Shown here: piece by piece, positions 1-9,224 of the stretch
How positions within the stretch are numbered: position 1 is the stretch's first letter
Layout: the number at the start of each line of letters is the position of its first letter
NCBI GenBank assembly: GCA_028293545.1
Contig: JAQGOP010000052.1
Coordinates: forward strand, 1 to 64,000
Source: Verrucomicrobiota bacterium
Lineage (GTDB): Bacteria > Verrucomicrobiota > Verrucomicrobiia > Opitutales > Opitutaceae
Direction: 5' to 3'
DNA: 64,000 nt
Made by a program: the position numbers and the translations under genes
The notes under the pieces: model-generated
What the model was told of the DNA's origin: nothing
Database searches by the model: none
The model's input: the letters and a program-made list of their open reading frames with translations, nothing else

Positions 1-59
<59 letters not shown>

Positions 60-182
60 AAAAACAGGGTGTCAGAACTAGGCGGCATGCCAGCTTCGTC
101 AACAGCTATTTTGGCGTTCGAAGCGGCGCGGGCTGTTCGCCGGCTCCAAATCCTCGGCGCGAACTTTGATTTTCGATCTTCG

Positions 183-211
183 GAGCAGGCCGGCCGCCTG
201 CCCTACTTCAG
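183..211 (-). repeat. REP-like palindrome, diverged copy (family A)
   Basis: On the minus strand this reads GAAGTAGGGCAGGCGGCCGG followed by CCTGCTCC, a diverged copy of the element whose core is GTAGCGCAGGCGGCCCGCC plus TGC. The TAG in the element is the stop codon of the Wzc-like gene. Confidence 0.7.
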
Positions 212-2356
212 CTCCAGCTTGTCCGCGCTGGGTCCCGAAATATTGGCCGCGCCTTTTGCCTTCGCGCTGCGACGGCGCTTTTTGCCACTGCTGCCTTCGC
301 TGTAATAGGAATAATTGTTCGTGTAGTAGCCGTAGTCGTCGCCCGAATTCAGCGGCACCTGGTTCAGCACGACCCCCAACAGCGGCGTCTTGAGCCCTTC
401 CACGATCTGCTGGGCGCGCACCACCATGCTCTGAGGATTGCGCCGATGCTGGATCAACAGCACCGCCCCATCCACCGCGCTCGCCAGCACGCTCGCGTCG
501 CTCACCCCGATGATCGGCGGCGAATCGAACACGATCTTGTCGTAACGCCCGCGCAACGTCGCAATCAGGTCCTTCAGCCGATTCAAATGCAGCAGCCCCA
601 GCGTGAAATTCGGCGCACTGCCCGCCGGGATGAAATCCAGGTTCGGCGCGATCGTCTTCTGGATCACCCCATCGAGGTCCTGCTGGTTGAGCATGTACTC
701 CGCCAACCCCGGTGCGCGGGAACGCTGCGCCAGATGATGCTGCGTGGGACGACGCACGTCGGAATCGATCAGGATGACCTTCTCGCCCGCCGCGCCCATC
801 AAACGCACCAGGTGATGCAGCGTCGTCGACTTCCCTTCTCCCGGACCGGCGGAAAACAACACGAGACTGGACGACTGGCCGGGCTTCAACGCCAGGTTCA
901 GGTTCGTGTGCAGCACGCGATACGGCTCCGCCTCGGACGGATCGGAATCCTCGGTCAACGGTTCCGACTGGTACGGAATCACCCCCAGCACCGGCAGCTT
1001 CAACCGCGTTTCCACGTCCGAAACATTCCGGAAACTCGTGTCGAAATATTCCAGCAGCACCGCCGTGCCCACGCCCAAAATGACGCCGAACACGACGGCG
1101 AACATGATGTTCAACGGCCAGCTCGGCCGGCTCGGGCGGCGCGCGGGCTCCGCCGTGTTCAGGATTTCAATCGTCCGCTTCGGCACCTGGAAATCGATTT
1201 CCCGCTGCCGCAACGTGAGTTTCAGCGTCGTCATCAGCCGCGTTTCATCGTCGAGCTTCTGCGCCGATTCCTCAAACGGACGCATCCGGTCGCGCGCCGA
1301 CAGGATCTGGTCGACCTTGGCCTGGCCGAGCTGTTGCTTGAGTTCGTTGACGCGGGAATCGGCCTCCTTGTAGGCAATTTCCAGGGCGTTCTCATAACCG
1401 CGCAGCTGCGCGTCGAGCTGCTCCTTGATTTTCGCGCGATTCTCGACGGCGGAAATCAAATCCGGATGCGCCTCGCCCAAGCGCGCCTTCAGGCGCGTGA
1501 CCGTCTGGTCGGCCAGCAGGAAGGCCTGCAGCAAATTCTGGATGTTCGTATCCTGGATCAGCTCGGAATTCACGAGGTTCACGCGATCCTCCGATGGAAT
1601 GCTGCGGAATCGCTCCCACCGCGTCTTGCGGCCGATGGAATCGACGCTGAGCGCGATCAGCGAATTCTGCATCTGGCGCAGCGTTTCGATCTCCATGTCG
1701 GAGTAACGCGCGTTGAGGTCGACGCCGGAAATATTCAGGTCCTTGCGCAGTTTTTCCACGCTGTCGCGCTGGCTGGAAACGACCTTCTCCTGCGCGGTGA
1801 GTTCGTCGCGCAACTTCGCCAGGCCCTCGCGCTGCTCCGAGGTCGCCAGGGCGATGCGGTCTTCCGAGTAAACCCGCGCGATCTCGTTTGCGATCGAGGC
1901 GCCGAGCGCGGGATCCTGCGCATAGACGTTGATCTCGATCAGCGACGAACTGCGCTGCGATTCGATGCGCACCATCTTGTCGAGGAGGTAGCGAAACGTG
2001 ATCGCGGACGGCAGGGTGTTGGCGCCAAGCATCGTCCCGATCCGCGAATTCAAATCGAGGTTGGTGATGACCGGGTAAAGGATCTTCTCCGACTGAAGGA
2101 TCTTGAACTGGTCCTGGAGGAAATACGGGTCGTAGTTCCCGCTGTTCTGCGCCTGGAAAAGCCGCACCTCACCCTCGGGCTTCTCGACGCGAATCTTGGT
2201 CGTCGCGAGGAACCATTTCGGCATGAACGCCGTGACCGCCGCCGTCGTGATGACGACGAGGGCCAGGATCAGCAGGATGAGCGCCTTGCGCAGCCGAAGG
2301 AGGTGGAGGAAATCGGCAAGCGTCGCGGAGTCCTTGCTGACGGAGGATTGGGCCAT
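203..2356 (-). CDS. Wzc-type polysaccharide co-polymerase / BY-kinase
   Basis: A 717-residue inner-membrane protein that should set chain length and control export of an exopolysaccharide. It has a Wzz-like N-terminus with one membrane segment at about residues 26-45, a long periplasmic coiled-coil region, a second membrane segment near 420-445 preceded by the proline-rich RRPSRPSWP, and a cytoplasmic bacterial tyrosine kinase domain. The kinase shows Walker A GPGEGKST (about 503), Walker A' VILIDSD (about 527) and Walker B KIVFDSPP (about 608). The C-terminal tail is tyrosine-rich (DDYGYYTNNYSYY), as expected for autophosphorylation. It is last in a run with a beta-barrel protein and a GT-C-like protein. 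Its TAG stop lies inside a REP-like element. Confidence 0.9.
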   Translation of the reverse strand: MAQSSVSKDSATLADFLHLLRLRKALILLILALVVITTAAVTAFMPKWFLATTKIRVEKPEGEVRLFQAQNSGNYDPYFLQDQFKILQSEKILYPVITNLDLNSRIGTMLGANTLPSAITFRYLLDKMVRIESQRSSSLIEINVYAQDPALGASIANEIARVYSEDRIALATSEQREGLAKLRDELTAQEKVVSSQRDSVEKLRKDLNISGVDLNARYSDMEIETLRQMQNSLIALSVDSIGRKTRWERFRSIPSEDRVNLVNSELIQDTNIQNLLQAFLLADQTVTRLKARLGEAHPDLISAVENRAKIKEQLDAQLRGYENALEIAYKEADSRVNELKQQLGQAKVDQILSARDRMRPFEESAQKLDDETRLMTTLKLTLRQREIDFQVPKRTIEILNTAEPARRPSRPSWPLNIMFAVVFGVILGVGTAVLLEYFDTSFRNVSDVETRLKLPVLGVIPYQSEPLTEDSDPSEAEPYRVLHTNLNLALKPGQSSSLVLFSAGPGEGKSTTLHHLVRLMGAAGEKVILIDSDVRRPTQHHLAQRSRAPGLAEYMLNQQDLDGVIQKTIAPNLDFIPAGSAPNFTLGLLHLNRLKDLIATLRGRYDKIVFDSPPIIGVSDASVLASAVDGAVLLIQHRRNPQSMVVRAQQIVEGLKTPLLGVVLNQVPLNSGDDYGYYTNNYSYYSEGSSGKKRRRSAKAKGAANISGPSADKLELK

Positions 2357-2435
2357 GAAGAAATAAAGACGAAGGCCGCGGCGACTAGCCCGGCAAGCTC
2401 AAACCACCCCGGCGCCGCCCGAGGGCGGCACCTGT

Positions 2436-3611
2436 TCAAAACGCATAGGTCGCGCCCGCGCCGAAACGCGTGCGATTCTGGCCGCGCGAAAGGTCTTCGG
2501 AGTCCACGTTGTCGTAATCGTAGTGGACGATCAGCACCCAGTTCTTATCGAGAAGGTACGACAGCGCCAAACCCACGCGGGTGGTGTCTTCATCGCGATT
2601 CGGGAGACCGCGGCGACCTTGGAGCACGGAGGGCTCATAGGTTACGGAAGCCGAGGCGACGATCAACGGAGTGATCGCGTGCTGCACGTTCGCGAAAAAC
2701 CGGTTTACTTTGACGTCCGTGTAGAGGTCGACGTTCGAGGTTTCCTCGAGCGTGTAGACATAACCCGCGCTGAAATAGGAACCGCGCGCGTAATCGTATT
2801 TGAGCGAGGTCTCGACGTAAGGCGTGCTGGTGTCGCGCTCGTGGTCGCGGTGGCGCCATTGGTAGCCGAGCCGGCCCGTCGCCGTCAGTTTCTTCGCCAC
2901 CGAGTAATCGAATCCGCCGATCAGGAAATCCGTGTTCTTGTCCTTGTTCGAGCCACCCGTGCGGTAGGAAACATCCTCATGACGGTACTCGATCACCGCC
3001 TTCATTTCCGGGAGCACATCGTAGCTGCCTTCCAGGCCAAAAAGGTTTTCGGTGCGATCGAGATCACTCGCCAGTGACGAGTTGTCGTAACGGTAAATCA
3101 CGCTGCGGAATTTCGGCGTGATCCCGAATTGCGGCGCGACACTCGTGGTGAAACGGCCGTTGAACTCGTTGCGCTTGTAGGACTGGTCCGTGTTGATCGG
3201 AATGCCGGAGAGCAGCGATTCCGGGTTCTTGACGATCGAATAGATGTCGCTGACGTCCAGCGTCGTCGCCGACGAAAACGCATGGGCCAGGCGCGCCATG
3301 AACTCATGGCTGTCCAAGGTCTTGTCGCCGGGACGGTTCGTGTAGTGATCAACCGTGAGTTGATAATACGCCGAAAGGAAAGTCTGGTCCGTCACCGATG
3401 CGTTGAACGCAACCTTCGGCGATACCTCATAAACAGTACTGCTGATTTCCCCGCTTTGGGATCCAAAGATGTTATCGTCGTGCGAGATATCCCCGCGAAT
3501 CGTCACGGTCCATTCCTTGCCCTGTTCCTGTTCAGGAATCGGGGCGTAAACCCCCCAAGCCGGCAAAGCCGCCACCAATCCACCGACAATCAGAACGCGC
3601 ACGTAGTTCAT
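2436..3611 (-). CDS. outer-membrane beta-barrel protein of an exopolysaccharide locus
   Basis: A 391-residue protein with a signal peptide (MNYVRVLIVGGLVAALPAWG) and then alternating aromatic/polar strands through to a C-terminal Phe (GATYAF), the usual signal for outer-membrane assembly. The N-terminal RGDISHDDNIFG and the many strands such as SYDVLPEMKAVIEYRHEDVSY resemble the putative beta-barrel porin 2 type often found beside Wzc-like genes. It lies 79 bases upstream of the Wzc-like gene on the same strand, so a role in polysaccharide export or anchoring is inferred. The family call rests on pattern only. Confidence 0.72.
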   Translation of the reverse strand: MNYVRVLIVGGLVAALPAWGVYAPIPEQEQGKEWTVTIRGDISHDDNIFGSQSGEISSTVYEVSPKVAFNASVTDQTFLSAYYQLTVDHYTNRPGDKTLDSHEFMARLAHAFSSATTLDVSDIYSIVKNPESLLSGIPINTDQSYKRNEFNGRFTTSVAPQFGITPKFRSVIYRYDNSSLASDLDRTENLFGLEGSYDVLPEMKAVIEYRHEDVSYRTGGSNKDKNTDFLIGGFDYSVAKKLTATGRLGYQWRHRDHERDTSTPYVETSLKYDYARGSYFSAGYVYTLEETSNVDLYTDVKVNRFFANVQHAITPLIVASASVTYEPSVLQGRRGLPNRDEDTTRVGLALSYLLDKNWVLIVHYDYDNVDSEDLSRGQNRTRFGAGATYAF

Positions 3612-3644
3612 AGGTTTGTGTAACCGCTTGGGTTGCAGGGAAAG

Positions 3645-3661
3645 CTAGGTATATACCCTAG
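3645..3661. promoter_or_regulatory. palindrome upstream of the beta-barrel gene
   Basis: CTAGGTATATACCCTAG is a near-perfect inverted repeat in the 60-base gap upstream of the beta-barrel gene. It is markedly more AT-rich than its surroundings. It could be an operator overlapping a -10-like TATA sequence. No known regulator site is recognised. Confidence 0.35.
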
Positions 3662-3671
3662 CACGAAGCAA

Positions 3672-5462
3672 TTACTTTCCCCGGACGGGCGGCAAAGCGG
3701 GATTTAACATGACGTAGAGGTTCTCCGCCAGCCGCTGCGGGACGTTCAACGGAAATTCCCGCGGAAACTGGCCATTGAAAAGCCCGCCGTAAACCAGGCC
3801 CCAGTCCCCAAAGCGATTTACCTGTTGCATCGCACCCGGCGGCGCCGGACGCGACGCGAGCTCGGTGAAAAACGGACGATCCAGTGTCCGCGGCGTCAGC
3901 AACAGTTCACCGATCGGCTGCTCGAGCGTCACCGCATAAAAATCCCGCATGTGCACCGGCTGCGCCCAAACACGCTGGTGCCCGTACCACGCGACCCCCG
4001 CGGGGACGTCGGCCATCAGCCCGAATTGCTGCCGCGCGTCGCGACGCTCCAATTCCTGCCGCATCCCCATGAACAACCCGGGGAAATAGGGTGGATAGTT
4101 AAAATGCAGCCGCCGCGGCTCGATCGCGTCGTGCGCGAGCGGCAGCGCCTGCGCGACCAGCAGGCCCGTCGCACAGAGCCGGGGCCACGTCCCAAGGCGC
4201 GCATTGCTCTCCAGCAGCACAAAGAAAAACCCCGCGCCGAAAATCATGATCAGCGGCGACAACCAATACGGCACCAGTCGCTCGCTCTCACCCGAATTGA
4301 ACACCGCCTGCGACATCAGCATCACGCCGAAGGCCGCGGTGAACGTCCAGCGCAGCCGATTGGTCGACGGCGACCGGAAGGCATACAACCACCCCGCGAC
4401 AAAAAAAGCGGTGAGCCACATCCCGCCGCCCGACCAGATGCGCGTTTTCAGGTTTTCCTGCAGCGTCGTGAGCACCTTGTTTCCCAGTTTGTTCAAATCG
4501 ATCTCCGGCAGTGCCGCGGCCAGCGTCGCCCGCTGGTTCGCCGGCTCGGCGGTCGAGTCCCCAAATTTCAGCGCCACATTTTGGACGGCGAGCCCCACCG
4601 GTAAACCCGTCAGCGCAAGGTTGCGTGCGATCCAAGGGCCGCCCACGGCGCTGAACCCGACGACGACGCACAGCACGGCCAGCGCGCGAGCCCGCCCCGC
4701 GAAACGAAGCGCCACGAAACCGAGCGCGACCACCGTGAGCGCCGCCGCGGAATACTCCGTCAGGAAAAGCAGGCCGCCCACCACGCCGAGCGCCACGAGC
4801 CACCGCGCCGGGAAACGCACCTCGGCGCCCTCCTCCCCTTCGATTTTCGCGAGGATCCAGAATTCGGCCAGCGCCAGGACCATCAGCAACGTCGTGCCGT
4901 TCACCGCCACGACCTGCTGCCACGCTGCCACCGACACGAGCAGCGCGATCGCCGCCACCCAGCCGGTCCGGGCGTCGAACAACCTTCGTGCGAGCGCGTA
5001 AGTCATCCCCGCCGCCAGCCAGAAGAGCAGCAGGTTCAACCCCAGCAAAAAATAATCGGCCGCGAATCCATCCGGCGCCACCGGCGCTTTCTCGAACAGC
5101 CGCTCGCGCATTTTTTCCGGCAGGACGCGGAGGGCGCCCGCGATCACCATCGAGTAAAATGGCGCCTGGTGCACCTCCGGGTACGGGCGCTTCGGGTCGA
5201 AACGGATCCCCTGTTTCTGGAAAAACGCGACCGTCTGCGGAAAGGTCACGAGTGTCGTAAAGCCCGCGCCGCTCGCCAGCTGGCGCCCGGTGTCCGCCTG
5301 CAGGAGCACGTTTTCGGTGGCGGGCCCGTGGAATTGCACCCAAGCGACGCGCAGCGAAAGCACCGTCGTCACCGCCACCACCGCAGCCAGGCGAACCCAT
5401 CGCGCGCCCGCGCCCACTTCCAGCCAGTGAATCAGTTCCTGGATCGTCCGCGGCCGGCTCAT
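3672..5462 (-). CDS. multi-pass membrane protein, GT-C glycosyltransferase-like
   Basis: A 596-residue protein with about ten predicted hydrophobic helices and a soluble C-terminal third of about 150 residues. The first loop after helix 1 carries acidic residues (LLQADTGRQLASG), followed by APFYSMVIAGALRVLP and later GPWIARNLALTG. This arrangement is typical of ArnT/PMT-like GT-C transferases that use polyprenyl-phosphate sugars. It lies 49 bases downstream of the NtrC-like regulator and 60 bases upstream of the beta-barrel gene, all on the minus strand. A role in building or modifying an exported glycan is inferred. No specific substrate can be given. Confidence 0.6.
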   Translation of the reverse strand: MSRPRTIQELIHWLEVGAGARWVRLAAVVAVTTVLSLRVAWVQFHGPATENVLLQADTGRQLASGAGFTTLVTFPQTVAFFQKQGIRFDPKRPYPEVHQAPFYSMVIAGALRVLPEKMRERLFEKAPVAPDGFAADYFLLGLNLLLFWLAAGMTYALARRLFDARTGWVAAIALLVSVAAWQQVVAVNGTTLLMVLALAEFWILAKIEGEEGAEVRFPARWLVALGVVGGLLFLTEYSAAALTVVALGFVALRFAGRARALAVLCVVVGFSAVGGPWIARNLALTGLPVGLAVQNVALKFGDSTAEPANQRATLAAALPEIDLNKLGNKVLTTLQENLKTRIWSGGGMWLTAFFVAGWLYAFRSPSTNRLRWTFTAAFGVMLMSQAVFNSGESERLVPYWLSPLIMIFGAGFFFVLLESNARLGTWPRLCATGLLVAQALPLAHDAIEPRRLHFNYPPYFPGLFMGMRQELERRDARQQFGLMADVPAGVAWYGHQRVWAQPVHMRDFYAVTLEQPIGELLLTPRTLDRPFFTELASRPAPPGAMQQVNRFGDWGLVYGGLFNGQFPREFPLNVPQRLAENLYVMLNPALPPVRGK

Positions 5463-5511
5463 GGAAAAAAATCCAGGCGGACGCGCCTGCGCGCTGGGTT
5501 CGGTCGCGAAC

Positions 5512-6894
5512 TCATTTGTCCGTGACGTCCAGCTCCGGCCATTGCGCGATCTTCCGGTGCAGCGTGCGACGGCTGATACCCATTAATTCCGCGGCGTTGG
5601 TCCGATTGCCCCGCGCCTTGATCAAGGCTTCGCGCAGGAGGCGTTTCTCGTTTTCCTCCACCGATAACGGGTTGGCGCCGGCCGCATTCGCATTGGCACC
5701 CGCCGCGCCAGGGCTGGACGGCGCGGTTGCCCGGTATTTTGGCTCGAGGTCGAATTCGGTCAGCGCGCCGCCCTTGTGCAGCACGACCGCGTTCTCGGCA
5801 AAATTCCGGAGTTCGCGGATATTTCCCGGCCACGGGTAGGCCCGCAGCGTCTGCAGCGCCCCCGACTCCAGCGTCAGCGGGGGCAGTTTGTTCTCTTCGC
5901 TGAACTGGCGGAGGAAATGCGTGAGCAGCAGCGGCACGTCCTCGCTGCGCTCCCGGAGCGGGGGCAGCGTGATGCGCACCACATTCAGTCGGAAAAACAG
6001 GTCCTCGCGGAATTTCCCGTCGCGCACCAACTGCTCGAGATTGCGGTTCGTCGCCGCGACGAGACGCACGTCGAGCATCAGCGGCTTCGAGCCGCCGACG
6101 CGCTCGATCGACTTCGTTTCGAGGAAACGCAGCAGCTTGACCTGCGTGGACGGCGAAATCTCGCCGATTTCGTCGAGGAACAAAGTGCCGCCGTCCGCGG
6201 ACTCGAAGCGTCCGATCCTCCGCTCGGTTGCGCCGGTGAACGCCCCGCGCTCGTGGCCAAAGAGTTCGCTCTCGAGGAGGTTTTCCGAAAGCGAGGCGCA
6301 ATGCACCGCGATGAACGGCGCGCGGGCGCGCGGGCTGGCTTGGTGGATTGCCTGCGCCACGAGCTCCTTGCCCGAACCCGATTCGCCCTCGATCAGGACG
6401 GTCGCGCGCGACGGCGCCACCAGCTTCACGCGGTCGATGACGTCCTTGAGCTTGCTCGATGTGCCGATGATGCCTTCGAAACCGAATTTTTCGTCGAGCC
6501 GTTCGTGCAGCTGCTTCACTTCGACTTCCAGCGTCTTCGTCTTGAGCGCGCGCTGGATCAGGACCTCGAGCCGCTCGATGTTCACGGGCTTCGTCAGGAA
6601 ATCGACCGCGCCGCGTTTCATCGCCTCGACCGCCGTATCGATGCTGCCGTACGCCGTCATCATCAGCACCGCGGGCTTGTTCGGAAGCGCGAGGGCCTTG
6701 TCGATCACCTTCAGGCCCGATTTCCCCGGCATGCGAAGGTCGGTCACCACGACGTCGAACGCCTGCGCGTCCATCAGGTTGAAAGCCTCGTCGGCGCTCG
6801 CGGCCACCGAGACGTCGTAATTTTCCGCCAGCGCCTGCTGCAAACCCTCGCGGGTATGCTTCTCGTCATCGACGATCAATACGCTGGGAACCAT
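5512..6894 (-). CDS. NtrC-family sigma-54-dependent response regulator
   Basis: A 460-residue activator with the standard three domains. The receiver domain (about 1-120) has acidic residues near 9-10, phospho-acceptor D52 in VVVTDLRMPGKSG, and K102 in LTKPVN. The AAA+ domain has Walker A GESGSGKE (about 170-177), the sigma-54-contacting loop GAFTGA (217-222) and Walker B GGTLFLDEIGE (235-245). The C-terminal Fis-type helix-turn-helix is GNRTNAAELMGISRRTLHRK. A fitting histidine kinase lies two genes upstream on the same strand, separated by a GH2 gene. It probably drives sigma-54 promoters, perhaps of the polysaccharide genes downstream. No convincing -24/-12 promoter was found by eye. Confidence 0.94.
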   Translation of the reverse strand: MVPSVLIVDDEKHTREGLQQALAENYDVSVAASADEAFNLMDAQAFDVVVTDLRMPGKSGLKVIDKALALPNKPAVLMMTAYGSIDTAVEAMKRGAVDFLTKPVNIERLEVLIQRALKTKTLEVEVKQLHERLDEKFGFEGIIGTSSKLKDVIDRVKLVAPSRATVLIEGESGSGKELVAQAIHQASPRARAPFIAVHCASLSENLLESELFGHERGAFTGATERRIGRFESADGGTLFLDEIGEISPSTQVKLLRFLETKSIERVGGSKPLMLDVRLVAATNRNLEQLVRDGKFREDLFFRLNVVRITLPPLRERSEDVPLLLTHFLRQFSEENKLPPLTLESGALQTLRAYPWPGNIRELRNFAENAVVLHKGGALTEFDLEPKYRATAPSSPGAAGANANAAGANPLSVEENEKRLLREALIKARGNRTNAAELMGISRRTLHRKIAQWPELDVTDK

Positions 6895-7082
6895 CCAGAT
6901 AAGACAGAGCCGGCCCTTCCGACCCGCAAGGGGAAAGTCCGGACCGCGGACGGGGAAATCCGCAGGTCAAAGCCCCAAATTCGAAGAAAGGCCCAAGCGC
7001 CCGCCACGCCGAAGTTGGTTTCGAATTCAAAAATCAAAACCGGGTTACTCCCTCGAATTTCGTATTTTGATCTTCGAATTTC

Positions 7083-9038
7083 CTATCGCGCCAGCGCCCC
7101 ATACCCGTCCTTCACATCCTTCAGGCTGCTCTTGATCGCCAGCGGGTAGGCGATGTAGGCGTCCGACATCTGCGGCCAGCTGTCGGCGAGGTTCCACAGG
7201 AAGATGCCCCAGCACGTCGGCTGGTTGCCGTAGAACTCGATCCAGAATTTCGACGCCTCGCCCTGAAGGCGCTGCGTTTTCTCGATCAGGTCCGCGAGAT
7301 TCTTCGGCTCCGGCCAGCCGCGCTCGCGGATGCTCTCGAAGTTCAGGCGATGACGTGCGATGCGATCCAGGCGGATGCAATCCGCGCCATGCGTGAGATA
7401 TTCCTCGTTGTACACCGGCCACATGTTTTCCGGGCTCACATAGGTGCGGATCACTTCCTCCGACGGAAAACTCAAGTGCCCGATCTCCGTCACCATGCGC
7501 GGAACCTGCTTCACGTAGAAATCGGATTTGAACGACATCCCGTGCCCCCAGATATGGCAGTCGCCTTCCTTGGGTTCGTTCTGGTCATACGTGAATGGCG
7601 AATACGGCGAGGTCGGCACATACGGCGTGCCCGGCGCATGGGTCTGCACGGAGTCGCGGAGCACTTCCTTGCTCAACCGGTTGAAACGGTAGTTGGGGTA
7701 AAGGAAGCTGTTGTCGGCGAGGACGTCGTTCTCGTTGTCGCCAAACCACGCGATGACGCATGCGAAGTGACGCAGGCGTTTGACCTGGTAATCCGCCTCG
7801 CGCCGCGCCTCGTCGAGAAACGCAAGGTCCTGCGGGTAACAACCGCACGCGTACATGAAGTCGTGCGTGATCAGGATGCCGAGTTCGTCGCATTTGGCGT
7901 AAAACGAATCGAGCTCGTACACGCCGCCGCCCCACACGCGCATGGCATTGATGTTGGTGTCCTTCGCGATCGCGAGGAGCTCGTGGTAACGCTTGTCGTC
8001 GACGCGGGTGAAAATCGCGTCGGCCGGCGTCCAGTTCATGCCCTTGAGGAAAATTTTCTTCCCGTTGATCGCGAAGACGAACGAAACGCCGCCATCGACG
8101 TCGGGCTCCTGGATCAATTTCACCGTGCGGATGCCAAAGCGTCCGCTGCGCCGATCCATCTCGCGGCCGCCGCGGCGAAGGGTTGCGCTCCAGTCATAGA
8201 GGGGCTGCGCACCGTGGTTGTGCGGCCACCACAGTTTGGCCTGCGGGACGCTGAAGCGCTCCACGTGTTTTCCGCCGCTCGGATCGACGGCGATCGCGAC
8301 CTTGCGCACCTGGCCCGCCACCGTCAGCTCGACCTCCGCCGTGCCGGGCTTGCCGTGGTTGGGGCGCAGTTCCACCAACGCCTCCAATTCCGCGGTGCCG
8401 TTGTTCACCGCGATCGTGTTCACAAACACGTCCGCGATTTCGACCTCGTCGACGAGCAGGAACGAAACGGGTTTCCAGATCCCGATCGTCACCATACGCG
8501 GGGAGATATTCCAACCGTAGCACGACTGGGATTTCCGCACCTGGAGCCGCGTGATCTGGCCGTAGCCGCGAACGTCGGACTGCCGCGCCGGGCGGTCCGG
8601 CGGAAAGAGCGGCGCGCCGAGGCAAACCTCGAGAAGGTTGGCGCCGGTTTTCACCTGGTCGGTCACATCGATGCGCAGCGGCGTGAACATGTTGCTGTGC
8701 TTCCCGACTTCCTTGCCGTTGAGAAAAACCGTCGCGAACACATCGAGCCCTTCAAAATTCAGGTGCAGCCGCTGGCCCGGGCCGGGCGCCGGCGGGGTGA
8801 TTTCGGCACGGTACCACCAATCCATCTCCTCCATCCAGCGCAGCTTGTCGTGGTTGAGCCCGAAAAAGGGGTCCTCGATTTTGCCCTCTCGCAGGTAATC
8901 GAGATGGACGTCGCCCGGGACCTGCGCCGGCACCCAGCGCTCTTCGAGCGGCATGGCCGAACACGCCTGCGTCGGCCCAAGGTTGGGCTCGGCATGCATG
9001 AGTTTCCAGGTGGCGGTCAGCGGAACAGAAGTCTTCAT
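7083..9038 (-). CDS. glycoside hydrolase family 2, beta-mannosidase-like
   Basis: A 651-residue enzyme with the GH2 layout: a sugar-binding jelly-roll (VPAQVPGDVHLDYL, LNFEGLDVFATVFLNGKEVG), an Ig-like middle domain, and a TIM barrel starting at KKIFLKGMNWTPADAI. The likely acid/base is the Glu of AWFGDNEND (about residue 434), and the likely nucleophile is the Glu of VTEIGHLSFPS (about 518). It has no signal peptide. It stops right after the barrel (WNLADSWPQMSDAY to YGALAR), so it is shorter than typical beta-mannosidases of about 800 residues and lacks the C-terminal Ig-like domains. It sits between a histidine kinase and its probable response regulator. Confidence 0.86.
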   Translation of the reverse strand: MKTSVPLTATWKLMHAEPNLGPTQACSAMPLEERWVPAQVPGDVHLDYLREGKIEDPFFGLNHDKLRWMEEMDWWYRAEITPPAPGPGQRLHLNFEGLDVFATVFLNGKEVGKHSNMFTPLRIDVTDQVKTGANLLEVCLGAPLFPPDRPARQSDVRGYGQITRLQVRKSQSCYGWNISPRMVTIGIWKPVSFLLVDEVEIADVFVNTIAVNNGTAELEALVELRPNHGKPGTAEVELTVAGQVRKVAIAVDPSGGKHVERFSVPQAKLWWPHNHGAQPLYDWSATLRRGGREMDRRSGRFGIRTVKLIQEPDVDGGVSFVFAINGKKIFLKGMNWTPADAIFTRVDDKRYHELLAIAKDTNINAMRVWGGGVYELDSFYAKCDELGILITHDFMYACGCYPQDLAFLDEARREADYQVKRLRHFACVIAWFGDNENDVLADNSFLYPNYRFNRLSKEVLRDSVQTHAPGTPYVPTSPYSPFTYDQNEPKEGDCHIWGHGMSFKSDFYVKQVPRMVTEIGHLSFPSEEVIRTYVSPENMWPVYNEEYLTHGADCIRLDRIARHRLNFESIRERGWPEPKNLADLIEKTQRLQGEASKFWIEFYGNQPTCWGIFLWNLADSWPQMSDAYIAYPLAIKSSLKDVKDGYGALAR

Positions 9039-9112
9039 GGGGGAAATTCGGGGAAGCGGCTAGAAAGCGGGAACGATTACCGCGGGCAAGATCGAAGCCC
9101 ACGAGCCCGGGG

Positions 9113-9221
9113 TTTTTAACCGCGAATGGACGCGAATGAACGCGAATTCATACGATCCAACCGTGGCTGAAGGACTGAAGCTCTTCGGTGCCGGATTCGC
9201 GTCCATTCGCGGTTAAAAAAA
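9113..9221. repeat. GCGAAT-type inverted repeat pair (family B)
   Basis: The left arm TTTTTAACCGCGAATGGACG continues as CGAATGAACGCGAATT. The right arm is GCGTCCATTCGCGGTTAAAA. The arms are complementary and enclose about 45 unrelated bases. The element fills most of the gap between the histidine kinase and the GH2 gene and could form a long hairpin. Confidence 0.85.
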
Positions 9222-9224
9222 CAA

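Noticed and set aside
446-2674. A 742-codon plus-strand open frame over the Wzc-like gene
   Set aside because: It lies antisense to a gene with full Walker motifs and has low-complexity Arg/Gln/Leu composition with no domain signature.
3640-3665. Possible sigma-54 -24/-12 promoter (GG-N10-GC) upstream of the beta-barrel gene
   Set aside because: Only the bare GG and GC spacing fits. The flanking consensus TGGCAC and TTGCA is absent, so the match is likely chance.
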